From Hyphomicrobiales bacterium (GTDB taxonomy: Bacteria; Pseudomonadota; Alphaproteobacteria; Rhizobiales; Rhizobiaceae): 64,000 nt of DNA. The position numbers and the translations under genes were made by a program. Shown piece by piece: positions 1-8,972 of the stretch; position 1 is the stretch's first letter, and the number at the start of each line of letters is the position of its first letter. The notes beneath the pieces are model-generated. The model had not been told where the DNA came from, searched no databases, and was given only the letters and a program-made list of their open reading frames with translations. The stretch lies in NCBI GenBank assembly GCA_003577315.1, contig QEVK01000014.1:1-64000 (forward strand), given 5' to 3'.

Positions 1-465
1 GGCGGCATGGGCGGCGACGGCGGCGGCGAGCGCGGCTGCCGGCGAGGCCGCGGCGAGCGCGGCGAGCGCCGCCCAGCGGGCGATGAGCGACAGGCCGAGC
101 GCGAGGACGCCGTAGCTGCCGATGCGGCTGTCACGCATGATGGCGAGCTTGCCGTCGCGGTCCCTGCCGCCGCCGAAGCCGTCGGCGGTGTCGGCGAGCC
201 CGTCCTCGTGCAGCGCGCCGGTGACGGCGATGCCGGCGGCAAGCGCGAACGCGGCGGCAAGCGAAGCCGGCAGGCCGAGCGCGAGCGCCAGCCACGCCAC
301 GGCGCCGACGCCGAGGCCGACCAGCGCGCCGGCGACCGGCGCGGCCCATTGCGTCTCGGCGAAGGCGCGGGCGTCCATGCCTGCGCGCGCGGCCGGCAGG
401 CGCGTGTAGAAGCCGACGCAGGCGGCGATGTCGGCGAGGACGGTTTCCGGGAGACGGGGTGGCAC
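1..465 (-). CDS. cobS: Adenosylcobinamide-GDP ribazoletransferase (cobalamin synthase), C-terminus outside window
   Basis: Joins adenosylcobinamide-GDP to alpha-ribazole (phosphate) in the last steps of cobalamin assembly at the inner membrane. The reading frame runs from a GTG at 465 off the left edge, giving about 155 of the roughly 260 residues usual for the family. Visible are hydrophobic Ala/Leu/Gly-rich helices and the family hallmark HEDGLADTADGFGGG (residues 86-100), followed by RDGKLAIMRDSRIGSYGV. The GTG start has GGAG about 8 bases upstream. It is divergent from cobU (195 bp gap). I found no cobalamin-riboswitch B12 box in that gap. The assignment is secure from the motif; only the exact start is open. 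Confidence 0.93.
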   Translation of the reverse strand, partial: MPPRLPETVLADIAACVGFYTRLPAARAGMDARAFAETQWAAPVAGALVGLGVGAVAWLALALGLPASLAAAFALAAGIAVTGALHEDGLADTADGFGGGRDRDGKLAIMRDSRIGSYGVLALGLSLIARWAALAALAAASPAAALAAAVAAHAA

Positions 466-660
466 GGCTTCTGCTCCGGCCGGAGATGGGACGGGGGTCG
501 ATTTAGGGCGCGCGCGGCGGTGGTGTCAACGTCGCCCGGGCATGTCGCGGCGCGGCGATTCGGGCTATGGTCCGCCGGCGGGCGCACTCGCAGCGAGAGC
601 GGCCCGCGAAGGAGGGGGGAACGGAAATGGCAACGACATCGGTTTTGCAGGGAGGCGGTC

Positions 661-1179
661 ATGGCTGAGCGGCGCGGCAGCCTCACATTCGTCCTCGGGG
701 GCGCGCGCTCGGGCAAGAGCAGCCATGCCGAGGCGCTGATCGCCGCGCATCCCGCGCCATGGACCTATATCGCGACCGCGCAGGCCTTCGACGAGGAGAT
801 GGAGGAGCGCATCGCCCACCACCGGGCCCGCCGCTCGGCAAGCTGGCGCACCGTCGACGCGCCGCTCGACCTGACCGACACGCTCGCCGTCATGCCCGAG
901 GGCGCGCCGGTGCTGGTCGATTGCCTGACGCTGTGGCTGTCCAACCTGATCCTGGCGGACGGCGACGTCGCGGGCGAGACGCGCCGGCTCGCGGCCATGC
1001 TCGCCGCGCCGCGCGGGCCCTGGGTGGTGGTCGCCAACGAGGTCGGGCTCGGCATCGTGCCCGAGAACGCGCTGGCGCGGCGCTTCCGCGACGAGGCCGG
1101 CCGGCTGCACCAGATGGTGGCGGCCGGCGCCGACAGCGTCGTCTTCATGGTCGCCGGCATGCCGCTGGTCGCGAAGTAG
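661..1179 (+). CDS. cobU: Bifunctional adenosylcobinamide kinase / adenosylcobinamide-phosphate guanylyltransferase
   Basis: Phosphorylates adenosylcobinamide and then transfers GMP to it, making the adenosylcobinamide-GDP that CobS uses. The 172-residue length is typical. The P-loop GGARSGKS lies at residues 13-20, the conserved RIAHHRARR segment holds the histidine region that carries the GMP, and VDCLTLWLSNL and VVVANEVGLGIVPE are family blocks. ATG 661 is preceded by GGGAGG within about 10 bases. An open frame continues far upstream of this ATG but has no family similarity. In some rhizobia the same enzyme is called CobP. Divergent cobS next door supports the role. Confidence 0.95.
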   Translation: MAERRGSLTFVLGGARSGKSSHAEALIAAHPAPWTYIATAQAFDEEMEERIAHHRARRSASWRTVDAPLDLTDTLAVMPEGAPVLVDCLTLWLSNLILADGDVAGETRRLAAMLAAPRGPWVVVANEVGLGIVPENALARRFRDEAGRLHQMVAAGADSVVFMVAGMPLVAK

Positions 1180-1328
1180 GCTGCGGCGGGGCGCGGATGC
1201 GGTCTGCGACCTTTTCGCCCCTGTGGCCGCGCCACGCGACTTGATAAATCGCATCCGTTCTACCAGTTTAGCGGCTGGCCGGGCGATGCGAGGGCGCATC
1301 CGGGCATGGGCCGGCAGGGAGAGTGGCG

Positions 1329-2540
1329 ATGGCGATACCGCGTACCAGGCCGGACAACCTGCCGGCGATCCTGTCCTACGGGTTCCGGCCGTTCTTCCTG
1401 TTCGGCGCCATCTATGGCGGGCTGACGGTGCTGGCCTGGATTCCCATGCTGATGGGCGGGCTGGAGACGTCGAGCCTGTTCTCGGCGGTGGACTGGCACG
1501 CCCATGAGATGCTGTTCGGCTTCCTGCCGGCCATCGTCACCGGCTTCCTGCTCACCGCGATCCCCAACTGGACCGGGCGGCTGCCGGTGCAGGGCTATCC
1601 GCTGCTGGCCTTCGTGCTCCTGTGGCTCGCCGGCCGCTTCGCGGTCTGGTTCTCGGCCGAGATCGGCTGGATCGCGGCGATGGCCGTCGACTGCGCCTTC
1701 CTGCTGACCGTGGCCGCCGCCGCGGGCATCGAGATCGTGGCCGGCCGCAACTGGCGCAACCTCAAGGTGCTGGCGCCGGTGCTGGTGCTGTTTTGCGCCA
1801 ACGTCCTGTTCCATGTCGAGGCGCAGCAGTACGGCGCCACCGATTTCGGCCGCCGGCTCGGCCTGGCTGCGGCGCTGGTGCTGATCATGATCATCGGCGG
1901 GCGCATCATCCCGAGCTTCACCCGCAACTGGCTGGCGCGCGAGAACCCGGGCCGGCTGCCCGTTCCCTTCGGCCGCTTCGACGCCGTGGCCATCGTCGTC
2001 TCGGCCGTGGCGCTGGCGCTGTGGGTGGCGCTGCCGGAGGGCGCGGCGACGGGCCTTTCGCTGCTTCTGGCCGGCGGGCTCAACGTCGCGCGGCTGGTGC
2101 GCTGGGCCGGGGACCGGGCCTGGCGCGACGGGCTGGTGGCGGTGCTGCACGTGGCCTACGCCTTCGTGCCGCTGGGGCTCGTCGTCTCCGGCCTTTCGGC
2201 GCTGTGGCCGGCGGCGGTGCCGGTCGTGGCGGGCATCCATATCTTCGGCGTCGGCGCCGTCGGCGCCATGACGCTCGCCGTCATGACGCGCGCCACGCTC
2301 GGCCACACAGGCCGCGAGCTGCGTGCCGACCGCGCCACGTGCCTCATCTATGTCGCGGTCGTGCTGGCGACCCTGTTCCGCTTCGCGGCGGCGTTCTTCC
2401 CGGCCGAGATGGCGCTGCTGCACGTCTCGGGCACGCTGTGGATCGCCGCCTTCCTCGGCTTTTCGCTGCGCTACGGGCCGATGGTGCTGCGCCCGCGGCT
2501 CAAGCCGCGCAAGCCCAACCCGCGCCCGGCGGCGGCCTGA
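1329..2540 (+). CDS. nnrS: NnrS family membrane protein
   Basis: A haem- and copper-containing membrane protein family associated with nitric oxide stress and denitrification in alphaproteobacteria; the precise biochemical role is not settled. The sequence starts with the family-typical SYGFRPFFLFGAIYGGL (about residues 14-30), then WHAHEMLFGF, TGFLLTAIPNW and GGRIIPSFTRNWL, each with histidines or prolines typical of NnrS. About twelve hydrophobic segments span its 403 residues. ATG 1329 is preferred over GTG 1323 because AGGGAG sits seven bases before the ATG. No nitric oxide reductase or nitrite reductase genes are visible nearby, so the physiological link is from family knowledge only. 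Confidence 0.9.
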   Translation: MAIPRTRPDNLPAILSYGFRPFFLFGAIYGGLTVLAWIPMLMGGLETSSLFSAVDWHAHEMLFGFLPAIVTGFLLTAIPNWTGRLPVQGYPLLAFVLLWLAGRFAVWFSAEIGWIAAMAVDCAFLLTVAAAAGIEIVAGRNWRNLKVLAPVLVLFCANVLFHVEAQQYGATDFGRRLGLAAALVLIMIIGGRIIPSFTRNWLARENPGRLPVPFGRFDAVAIVVSAVALALWVALPEGAATGLSLLLAGGLNVARLVRWAGDRAWRDGLVAVLHVAYAFVPLGLVVSGLSALWPAAVPVVAGIHIFGVGAVGAMTLAVMTRATLGHTGRELRADRATCLIYVAVVLATLFRFAAAFFPAEMALLHVSGTLWIAAFLGFSLRYGPMVLRPRLKPRKPNPRPAAA

Positions 2541-2624
2541 GGCCGCCGTCCTTTTCCCGCAATCGCCGCTTGACCGCGCTTCCGTGCCAATGCGACACAA
2601 CCTGACGTGCCCGCACCGGCGGGG

Positions 2625-3872
2625 ATGGAGACAGGCGAGGACGGGAGGCCGCGACAGCCGGCGATGGACCACAGCACCAAGCCCAGCCGACAGCAGAAGC
2701 AGGAGCCGCGCTGGCTCGGCAGCACGTCGCCCTCGCGCATCGCGCTGATCCCGCCGCTGTCGCTGGCGCGCTGGCTTCTGGTGCTGGTCATCGCCGCCGG
2801 CGTCTATTTCTTCCACGGCTTCCTGGTGCCGGTGCTGGCGGCGCTGGTGATCGGCTTCGCGAGCTGGCCGGTCTATCGCGACATCCTGCGCCGCTGCGGC
2901 GGCAACCGGGCGCTGGCCGCCACCGTCGCCATCCTCCTGATCCTCACCTTCCTCGTCGTGCCGCTCGTGATGGCGATCAGCTACACGATCAGCGAGATCG
3001 GCATCTGGTTCACCTGGGCGGTGGAGACCAACCGCACCGGCGCGCCGACGCCGGAATGGATGGTGGCGCTGCCGGGCATCGGCGGCTGGATCGACGAGCA
3101 GTGGTTCCGCCATATCGGCCATCCCGGCGCGCTTGGCGAGCTGGTGCAGCTCGTCAGCGGCGCCAATATCGGCTCGATCTACCGCGCGGTGCTGGCGGCC
3201 GGCACCGGGCTGTTCGACCTTTTGCTGACGCTGCTGTTCATGATGATCGCGCTGTTCTTCGTCTACAAGGACGGGGCGGCGTTCGTGGCCCAGCTCGACA
3301 CGCTGGGCGAGCGCATCCTGCCGGGGCGGTGGGAGCGCATCTCGCGCGTGGTGCCGGCCACGATCAGCTCGACCGTGATGGGCATGACGCTGATCGCCAT
3401 CGGCGAGGGCATCGTGCTCGGCACCGCCTACTGGATCGCCGGCGTGCCGTCGCCGGTGACGCTCGGCGTCATCACCGGCGTCATGGCGCTGATTCCCGGC
3501 GGCGCGCCGCTGTCGTTCACGCTGGTGTCGATCTACCTGGTCGCGTCCGGCTCGCCGCTGGCGGGCGTGGGCCTGTTCGCCTGGGGCGCGACGGAGCTGT
3601 TCATCGTCGACAAGACGCTGCGGCCCAAGCTGGTCGGCGGGCCGATCAAGCTGCCCTTCCTGCCGACCTTCTTCGGCCTGATCGGCGGCGTCAAGACGAT
3701 GGGCTTCCTCGGCCTGTTCATCGGCCCGGTGCTGATGGCCCTGCTCGTCGCCATCTGGCGCGAATGGCTGCACGAGATGCAGGCGCAGGAACCGGACGCC
3801 GCGCAGGAAACCGCGCCCGAAGGCGCCGCGGACGCGGCAATGCCCCGCGCCGAGGCGCAACAGCGCGAATAA
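2625..3872 (+). CDS. AI-2E family transporter (PerM/YdiK type)
   Basis: Polytopic inner-membrane protein of the AI-2E/PerM family, whose members are proposed exporters or antiporters; the substrate cannot be told from sequence. It has an N-terminal pair of helices (RWLLVLVIAAGVYFFHGFL), a soluble stretch near residues 130-190, and a C-terminal cluster of helices with the family's FVYKDG, ALIPGGAP and FLPTFFGLIGGVKTMGFLGL blocks. The C-terminal tail is acidic and Ala-rich. The start is uncertain: the frame is open from GTG 2607, ATG 2625 is used here, and ATG 2664 would remove 13 polar residues. A strong terminator overlaps the stop codon, so the unit ends here. Confidence 0.86.
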   Translation: METGEDGRPRQPAMDHSTKPSRQQKQEPRWLGSTSPSRIALIPPLSLARWLLVLVIAAGVYFFHGFLVPVLAALVIGFASWPVYRDILRRCGGNRALAATVAILLILTFLVVPLVMAISYTISEIGIWFTWAVETNRTGAPTPEWMVALPGIGGWIDEQWFRHIGHPGALGELVQLVSGANIGSIYRAVLAAGTGLFDLLLTLLFMMIALFFVYKDGAAFVAQLDTLGERILPGRWERISRVVPATISSTVMGMTLIAIGEGIVLGTAYWIAGVPSPVTLGVITGVMALIPGGAPLSFTLVSIYLVASGSPLAGVGLFAWGATELFIVDKTLRPKLVGGPIKLPFLPTFFGLIGGVKTMGFLGLFIGPVLMALLVAIWREWLHEMQAQEPDAAQETAPEGAADAAMPRAEAQQRE

Positions 3873-3895
3873 TGCGCTGATCCAGCGCATTTTTT
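3871..3895 (+). terminator. Rho-independent terminator of the AI-2E transporter gene
   Basis: Arms AATGCGCTG (3871-3879) and CAGCGCATT (3883-3891) are perfectly complementary with a three-base loop, followed by a run of T to 3895. The left arm overlaps the TAA stop codon of the upstream gene. This isolates that gene from the antiporter operon downstream. Confidence 0.85.
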
Positions 3896-3931
3896 GCCGC
3901 GGATCGCCTGTTCATCCCGTTTCGGTTCTGT

Positions 3932-3957
3932 CATTGTGCTGCGGCATCAGCACAATG
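3932..3957. promoter_or_regulatory. Perfect inverted repeat upstream of the Mrp operon
   Basis: CATTGTGCTG (3932-3941) and CAGCACAATG (3948-3957) form a perfect 10-bp dyad with six bases between. It lies about 115 bases before the start of the antiporter operon and has no T-run, so it looks more like a protein-binding site than a terminator. The binding protein is unknown. A TTGACG hexamer at 3989-3994 could be a -35 element, but I see no convincing -10 element. Confidence 0.45.
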
Positions 3958-4072
3958 TTGCACATCGCCGCGCCCGCCGAATTCAGGCTTGACGGGAACG
4001 GCGGTGTTGTCGCTTTTCAGCCTTGACCGCGGCGTCCCCTGGCGCCGCAGATTCGGATTGCATGCTCAACGG

Positions 4073-6988
4073 ATGACCGACGCCAACCTGCTCCTGCTCC
4101 TCATCATGCTTCCCTTCATGGGCAGCGCGCTGGCCGCGATGCTGCCGGGCAACGCCCGCAACGGGGAAGCGTGGCTGTCGGGCGGGGTGGCGGTCGCCGC
4201 CTTCGCCATCGCCGCGTCGCTGTTTCCCGAGGTCGCCACCGGCGGCGTGGTGCGCCGCGAGGTCGAATGGATGCCCGAGATCGGGCTGAACTTCACGCTC
4301 AGGATGGACGGCTTCGCCTGGATGTTCTCGATGCTGATCACCGGCATCGGCCTGCTCGTCGTCATCTATGCGCGCTACTACATGTCGCCCAAGGACCCGG
4401 TGCCGCGCTTCTTCTCCTTCCTGCTCGCCTTCATGGGCGCGATGCAGGGCATGGTGATCTCGGGCAACCTGATCCTGCTCGGCATCTTCTGGGAGCTGAC
4501 CAGCATCTTCTCCTTCCTGCTGATCGGCTACTGGCACCACAACGCCGCCGCCCGCGACGGCGCGCGCATGGCGCTCATCATCACCGGCATCGGCGGGCTG
4601 GGGCTGCTGGTCGGCCTCGTGCTCATCGGCCACATCGTCGGCAGCTACGAGCTCGACGCGGTGCTGGCCTCGGGCGACGCCATCCGCGACCACGACCTCT
4701 ACGTGCCGGCGCTGCTCCTGATCCTGCTCGGCGCGCTGACCAAGAGCGCGCAGTTCCCGTTCCACTTCTGGCTGCCCAACGCCATGGCCGCGCCGACGCC
4801 CGTCTCGGCCTACCTGCATTCGGCCACGATGGTGAAGGCGGGCGTGTTCCTGCTGGCCAGGCTGTGGCCGGTGCTGTCGGGCACGGACGAGTGGTTCCTG
4901 ATCGTCGGCTTCACCGGCATGGCGACGCTGCTGCTCGGCGCCTATTTCGCCATCTTCCAGCAGGATCTGAAGGGCCTGCTCGCCTATTCGACCATCAGCC
5001 ATCTGGGCCTCATCACCACGCTCCTCAGCCTCGGCAGCCCGCTGGCGGCGGTGGCGGCGATCTTCCACATGATGAACCACGCCACCTTCAAGGCGTCGCT
5101 GTTCATGGCCGCCGGCATCATCGACCACGAGGCCGGCACGCGCGACATGCGCAGGCTTTCCGGCCTGTTCTCCTCCCTGCCGATCACCGCCACCCTCGCC
5201 ATGGTGGCCAGCGCGGCCATGGCCGGCGTGCCGCTGCTCAACGGCTTCCTGTCGAAGGAGATGTTCTTCGCCGAGACGCTGGAGCAGCACCACGGCTCGC
5301 TGCTCGACGGTGCGGCGCCCTACGCCGCCACCATCGCCAGCGCCTTCGCCGTGGCCTATTCGGTGCGCTTCATCCACACCGTCTTCTTCGGCCCCAAGCC
5401 GGTGGACCTGCCGCGCGAGCCGCACGAGCCGCCGCACTGGATGCGCCTGCCCATCGAGCTTCTGGTGCTGATCTGCCTCATCGTCGGCGTCATCCCGGGC
5501 ATCACCGTCGGCCCGTACCTGCACGCCGCCGTGGTGGCGGTGCTCGGCGAGCGCACGCCCGAATACAGCCTCGCCGTCTGGCACGGGTTCAACACGCCGC
5601 TGATGATGAGCGCGGTGGCGCTGGTCGGCGGCGCGCTGCTCTACCTGTCGCTGGGGCGCTATCTCGCCCGCGGCGAGGACGGGCCGCCCCTGTTCCGCGA
5701 GCTGCGCGGCCAGCGCATCTTCGAGCGCATCCTCGTCACCATCTCCTGGCGCTGGGCGCGGTGGATGGAAAGCCACCTCGGCACGCGGCGGCTGCAACCG
5801 CAGCTCCGCCTCGTCGTCTCCATCGCCTTCGTGGCGGCGCTGTGGCCGCTGTTCTCGGCGGGCTTCACGCCGGGCTGGCCCTCGCTCGAGGGCGTCGACC
5901 CCGTCTTCGCCGCGATCTGGGCGGTGGGCGCGATCTGCGCGCTGGGCGCCGCGCATCAGGCCAAGTACCACCGGCTGGCGGCGCTGATCCTGATGGGCGG
6001 GGCAGGCATCGTCACCTGCATCACCTTCGTCTGGCTCTCGGCGCCCGATCTCGCCGTCACCCAGCTTCTGGTGGAGATCGTGACCACGGTGCTCATCCTG
6101 CTCGGCCTGCGCTGGCTGCCCAAGCGGGTCGAGAAGGTCGACAATTCGGCGAAGCCGCTGGCGCGCATGCGCCGCCATCGCGACTTCACGCTGGCGGTGC
6201 TGTGCGGGGCCGGCATGACGATGATCGCCTATGCGGTGATGAAGTCGCCGCTGCCCGACACCATCGGCGACTTCTTCCTGACGCGCGCCTACCCGGAGGG
6301 CGGCGGCACCAATGTCGTCAACGTCATCCTGGTCGACTTCCGCGGCTTCGACACCTTCGGCGAGATCACGGTCCTGGGCATCGTGGCGCTGACCGTCTTC
6401 GCGCTGCTGCGCCGCTTCCGCCCCGCGCCCGACAGCGTCGGCGTGCCCGAGCAGCAGCGCATCCAGAACGCCTTCGACGACGAACGGCCCGACCGCGAGG
6501 TGGGCGAGACGGTGCGCGACTACCTGATGGTGCCCTCGGTCATCATGCAGTGGATGTTCCCGCTCGCAATCCTGCTCGCGGCCTATCTGTTCCTGCGCGG
6601 CCACGACCTGCCGGGCGGCGGCTTCGCCGCCGGCATCGCCATGGCGATCGGCTTCCTGCTGCAATATATCGGCGGCGGCACCCGCTGGGTGGAGGACCGG
6701 CTGCGCATCCTGCCGGTGCGCTGGATCGGCTCGGGCCTGCTGATCGCCGCCTTCACCGGCATCGGCGCCTGGCTGTTCGGCATGCCGTTCCTGACCTCGC
6801 ACTTCCAGTATCTCGACGTGCCCGTCATCGGCAAGGTGCCGGCGGCGAGCGCGCTTCTGTTCGACCTCGGCGTGTTCTCGCTGGTGGTGGGCGCGACGGT
6901 GCTGATCCTGATCGCGCTGGCGCACCAGTCGGTACGCAGCCATCGCGTGCGCGCGGTCGAGGCGGCGAAGCTGGAGGAGGACGCCTGA
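4073..6988 (+). CDS. mrpA: Mrp-type Na+(K+)/H+ antiporter, fused subunit A/B
   Basis: Largest subunit of the multisubunit cation/proton antiporter (Mrp, Mnh or Pha), an ion-translocating membrane complex related to complex I. The protein is 971 residues. The first 780 or so carry the NuoL/MrpA-like proton channel, with ITKSAQFPFHFWLPNAM-like blocks including ALTKSAQFPFHFWLP and the lysine and histidine residues of the channel. The last 160 residues (from about residue 815) match MrpB: LRGHDLPGGGFAAGIAMAIG. This A/B fusion is the arrangement found in rhizobial phaAB. ATG 4073 begins MTDANLLLL directly before the first helix. The stop overlaps the start of subunit C by one base. Confidence 0.95.
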   Translation: MTDANLLLLLIMLPFMGSALAAMLPGNARNGEAWLSGGVAVAAFAIAASLFPEVATGGVVRREVEWMPEIGLNFTLRMDGFAWMFSMLITGIGLLVVIYARYYMSPKDPVPRFFSFLLAFMGAMQGMVISGNLILLGIFWELTSIFSFLLIGYWHHNAAARDGARMALIITGIGGLGLLVGLVLIGHIVGSYELDAVLASGDAIRDHDLYVPALLLILLGALTKSAQFPFHFWLPNAMAAPTPVSAYLHSATMVKAGVFLLARLWPVLSGTDEWFLIVGFTGMATLLLGAYFAIFQQDLKGLLAYSTISHLGLITTLLSLGSPLAAVAAIFHMMNHATFKASLFMAAGIIDHEAGTRDMRRLSGLFSSLPITATLAMVASAAMAGVPLLNGFLSKEMFFAETLEQHHGSLLDGAAPYAATIASAFAVAYSVRFIHTVFFGPKPVDLPREPHEPPHWMRLPIELLVLICLIVGVIPGITVGPYLHAAVVAVLGERTPEYSLAVWHGFNTPLMMSAVALVGGALLYLSLGRYLARGEDGPPLFRELRGQRIFERILVTISWRWARWMESHLGTRRLQPQLRLVVSIAFVAALWPLFSAGFTPGWPSLEGVDPVFAAIWAVGAICALGAAHQAKYHRLAALILMGGAGIVTCITFVWLSAPDLAVTQLLVEIVTTVLILLGLRWLPKRVEKVDNSAKPLARMRRHRDFTLAVLCGAGMTMIAYAVMKSPLPDTIGDFFLTRAYPEGGGTNVVNVILVDFRGFDTFGEITVLGIVALTVFALLRRFRPAPDSVGVPEQQRIQNAFDDERPDREVGETVRDYLMVPSVIMQWMFPLAILLAAYLFLRGHDLPGGGFAAGIAMAIGFLLQYIGGGTRWVEDRLRILPVRWIGSGLLIAAFTGIGAWLFGMPFLTSHFQYLDVPVIGKVPAASALLFDLGVFSLVVGATVLILIALAHQSVRSHRVRAVEAAKLEEDA

Positions 6989-7335
6989 TGGAACTGGTGC
7001 TCGCCCTCGGCATCGGCGTGCTCACCGGCTCGGGCGTGTGGCTGCTCCTGCGCCCGCGCACCTATCAGGTCATCATCGGGCTGGCGCTGCTGTCCTACGC
7101 CGTCAACCTGTTCATCTTCTCGATGGGCCGGCAGCTCAAGGTCGGCGCGGCGCCGGTGGTGGCTGCGGGCGCCGAGATCGATCCGCTGGCCTTCGCCGAC
7201 CCCGTGCCGCAGGCGCTGGTGCTGACCGCCATCGTCATCGGCTTCGCCACGACGGCGCTGTTCCTCGTCGTGCTCCTGGCCGCGCGCGGCCTGACCGGCA
7301 CCGACCACGTCGACGGAAGGGAGCCGGAGCGGTGA
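6988..7335 (+). CDS. mrpC: Mrp-type antiporter subunit C
   Basis: NuoK-like small membrane subunit of the Mrp complex, 115 residues with three predicted helices. The block GVWLLLRPRTYQVIIGLALLSYAVNLFIF is split here as GVWLLLRPRTYQVIIGLALL and YAVNLFIF, both typical of MrpC, and PVPQALVLTAIVIGFA-type sequence (QALVLTAIVIGFA) contains the conserved third helix. The start ATG overlaps the stop TGA of subunit A/B, and the stop overlaps the start of subunit D, showing translational coupling. Confidence 0.94.
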   Translation: MELVLALGIGVLTGSGVWLLLRPRTYQVIIGLALLSYAVNLFIFSMGRQLKVGAAPVVAAGAEIDPLAFADPVPQALVLTAIVIGFATTALFLVVLLAARGLTGTDHVDGREPER

Positions 7336-8972
7336 TCGTGGCCCCCGAACATCTCGTCATCGCGCCCGTCGTGCTGCCGCTGGTGGCGGGCGCGCTGCTG
7401 CTGTTCTTCGACGACCGCGAGCGCCTGCTGAAGGCGACGGTCTCGATCCTGACCACGGTGGCGCTGCTGGCGATATCGGTCGTGCTGCTCCTGACCGCCC
7501 ATGCCGATGGCGAGGCGGGGGCGGGGCGCATCGCCGTCTACCTGCTGGGCAACTGGCCGCCGCCCTTCGCCATCGTGCTGGTGCTCGACCGGCTGTCGGC
7601 GATGATGCTGGTGCTGGCCGCCGCGCTCGCCATCCCCGCGCTCGTCTTCGCCATCGGCCGCTGGCAGAAGGCCGGCCCGCATTTCCACACCCTGTTCCTG
7701 CTCTTGCTGATGGGGCTGAACGGCGCGTTCCTGACCGGCGACCTGTTCAACCTGTTCGTGTTCTTCGAGGTGATGCTGGCGGCCTCCTACGGGCTGGCGC
7801 TGCACGGCTCGGGCACGCAGCGCGTGCGCGCGGGGATGCACTACATCGCCATCAACCTGGCGGCCTCGCTGCTGTTCCTGATCGGCGTGTCGCTGATCTA
7901 CGGCGTTACCGGCACGCTCAACATGGCCGACCTGATCCTGCGCATCCCGGCCGTGCCGGCCGAAAGCCGCATGATGCTGGAGGCGGGCGCGGCGATCCTC
8001 GGCGTCGCCTTCCTCATCAAGGCCGGCATGTGGCCGCTCTCCTTCTGGCTGCCGACCATGTACATGGCCGCGCCCGCGCCGGTGGCGGCGATCTTCGCCA
8101 TCATGAGCAAGGTGGGCGTCTACGTCATCCTGCGCCTGTCGCTGCTGTTCTCGGCCGCCGGCATGCCGGAGGGGCCGTCGAGCTTCGGCTGGCAGCTCCT
8201 GTTCCTCGGCGGCGTCGCCACCATCGCCTTCGGCGCCATCGGGGTGCTGGCCTCGCAGGCGCTGGGGCGTCTGGCCGGCTATTCCGTGCTGGTGTCCTCG
8301 GGCACGCTGCTGGCGGCGATCGGCCTGTCGCAGACCGGGGTGACGGCGGGCGCGCTGTTCTATCTCGTCTCCTCGACGCTGGCGATCTCGGCCTTTTTCC
8401 TGCTGGTCGAGCTGGTCGAGCGCGGCCAGGACGCCATCGCCAACGTGCTGGCCGTGACCCAGGAGGCATTCGGCGAGGGCGAGGACGACGAGGAGATGGA
8501 GCCCGAGGTCGGCGTCACCATTCCCGGCACGCTCGCGGTGCTCGGCATCAGCTTCGGCCTATGCGGCGTCCTGCTCGCCGGCCTGCCGCCGCTGCCGGGC
8601 TTCCTCGCCAAGTTCGCGATGCTGTCGGCGATGTTCAACCCGCAAGGGCTGGGCGAGGGCGGCGCGATCGGTTCGGCCTCGTGGTGGCTGGCGGCGCTGC
8701 TGATCCTGTCGGGCCTGTCGGCGCTGATCGCGATGAGCCGCGCCGGCATCCGCACCTTCTGGGCGCCGGTCGACGCGGTGGTGCCGCGCGTCCTCCTGAT
8801 CGAGATCGTGCCTGTGGGGGCGCTGCTGGCCATGACGCTGGCGCTGACCGTGCAGGCCGGGCCGGTGATGCGCTTCATGGAGGCCACCGCCGAGGGGCTG
8901 CACCAGCCGTGGTCCTATGTCGAGAAGGTGATGGAGCAGCCGCGCGCCACCGGCAGGGAGGGGATGCGATGA
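7332..8972 (+). CDS. mrpD: Mrp-type antiporter subunit D
   Basis: Second large NuoN/NuoL-like subunit, 546 residues, about 14 helices. Visible blocks are LMGLNGAFLTGDLFNLFVFF (with the conserved acidic residue on the following VFFEVML), HYIAINLAASLLFLIG, and LIKAGMWPLSFWLPTMY, which has the conserved lysine and the FWLP motif of the proton channel. A charged insertion with GEGEDDEEMEPEVG lies near residue 390. GTG 7332 is chosen because it forms GTGA with the stop of subunit C; GTG 7338 is an alternative. Confidence 0.94.
   Translation: MIVAPEHLVIAPVVLPLVAGALLLFFDDRERLLKATVSILTTVALLAISVVLLLTAHADGEAGAGRIAVYLLGNWPPPFAIVLVLDRLSAMMLVLAAALAIPALVFAIGRWQKAGPHFHTLFLLLLMGLNGAFLTGDLFNLFVFFEVMLAASYGLALHGSGTQRVRAGMHYIAINLAASLLFLIGVSLIYGVTGTLNMADLILRIPAVPAESRMMLEAGAAILGVAFLIKAGMWPLSFWLPTMYMAAPAPVAAIFAIMSKVGVYVILRLSLLFSAAGMPEGPSSFGWQLLFLGGVATIAFGAIGVLASQALGRLAGYSVLVSSGTLLAAIGLSQTGVTAGALFYLVSSTLAISAFFLLVELVERGQDAIANVLAVTQEAFGEGEDDEEMEPEVGVTIPGTLAVLGISFGLCGVLLAGLPPLPGFLAKFAMLSAMFNPQGLGEGGAIGSASWWLAALLILSGLSALIAMSRAGIRTFWAPVDAVVPRVLLIEIVPVGALLAMTLALTVQAGPVMRFMEATAEGLHQPWSYVEKVMEQPRATGREGMR

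Noticed and set aside
466..660. Cobalamin riboswitch between cobS and cobU
   Set aside because: The 195-bp gap lacks a recognisable B12 box or the usual multi-stem layout. A covariance search (Rfam RF00174) would settle it.
1260..3890. Long antisense open frame of 876 codons opposite nnrS and the AI-2E gene
   Set aside because: Its translation is rich in Arg, His, Gln, Asp and Gly with no domain or helix pattern, typical of a GC-rich frame lying opposite a membrane protein gene. The sense genes have clear families.
3983..6943. 986-codon antisense frame opposite mrpA
   Set aside because: Same composition artefact; the sense strand encodes a canonical MrpA/B fusion with overlapping downstream subunits.
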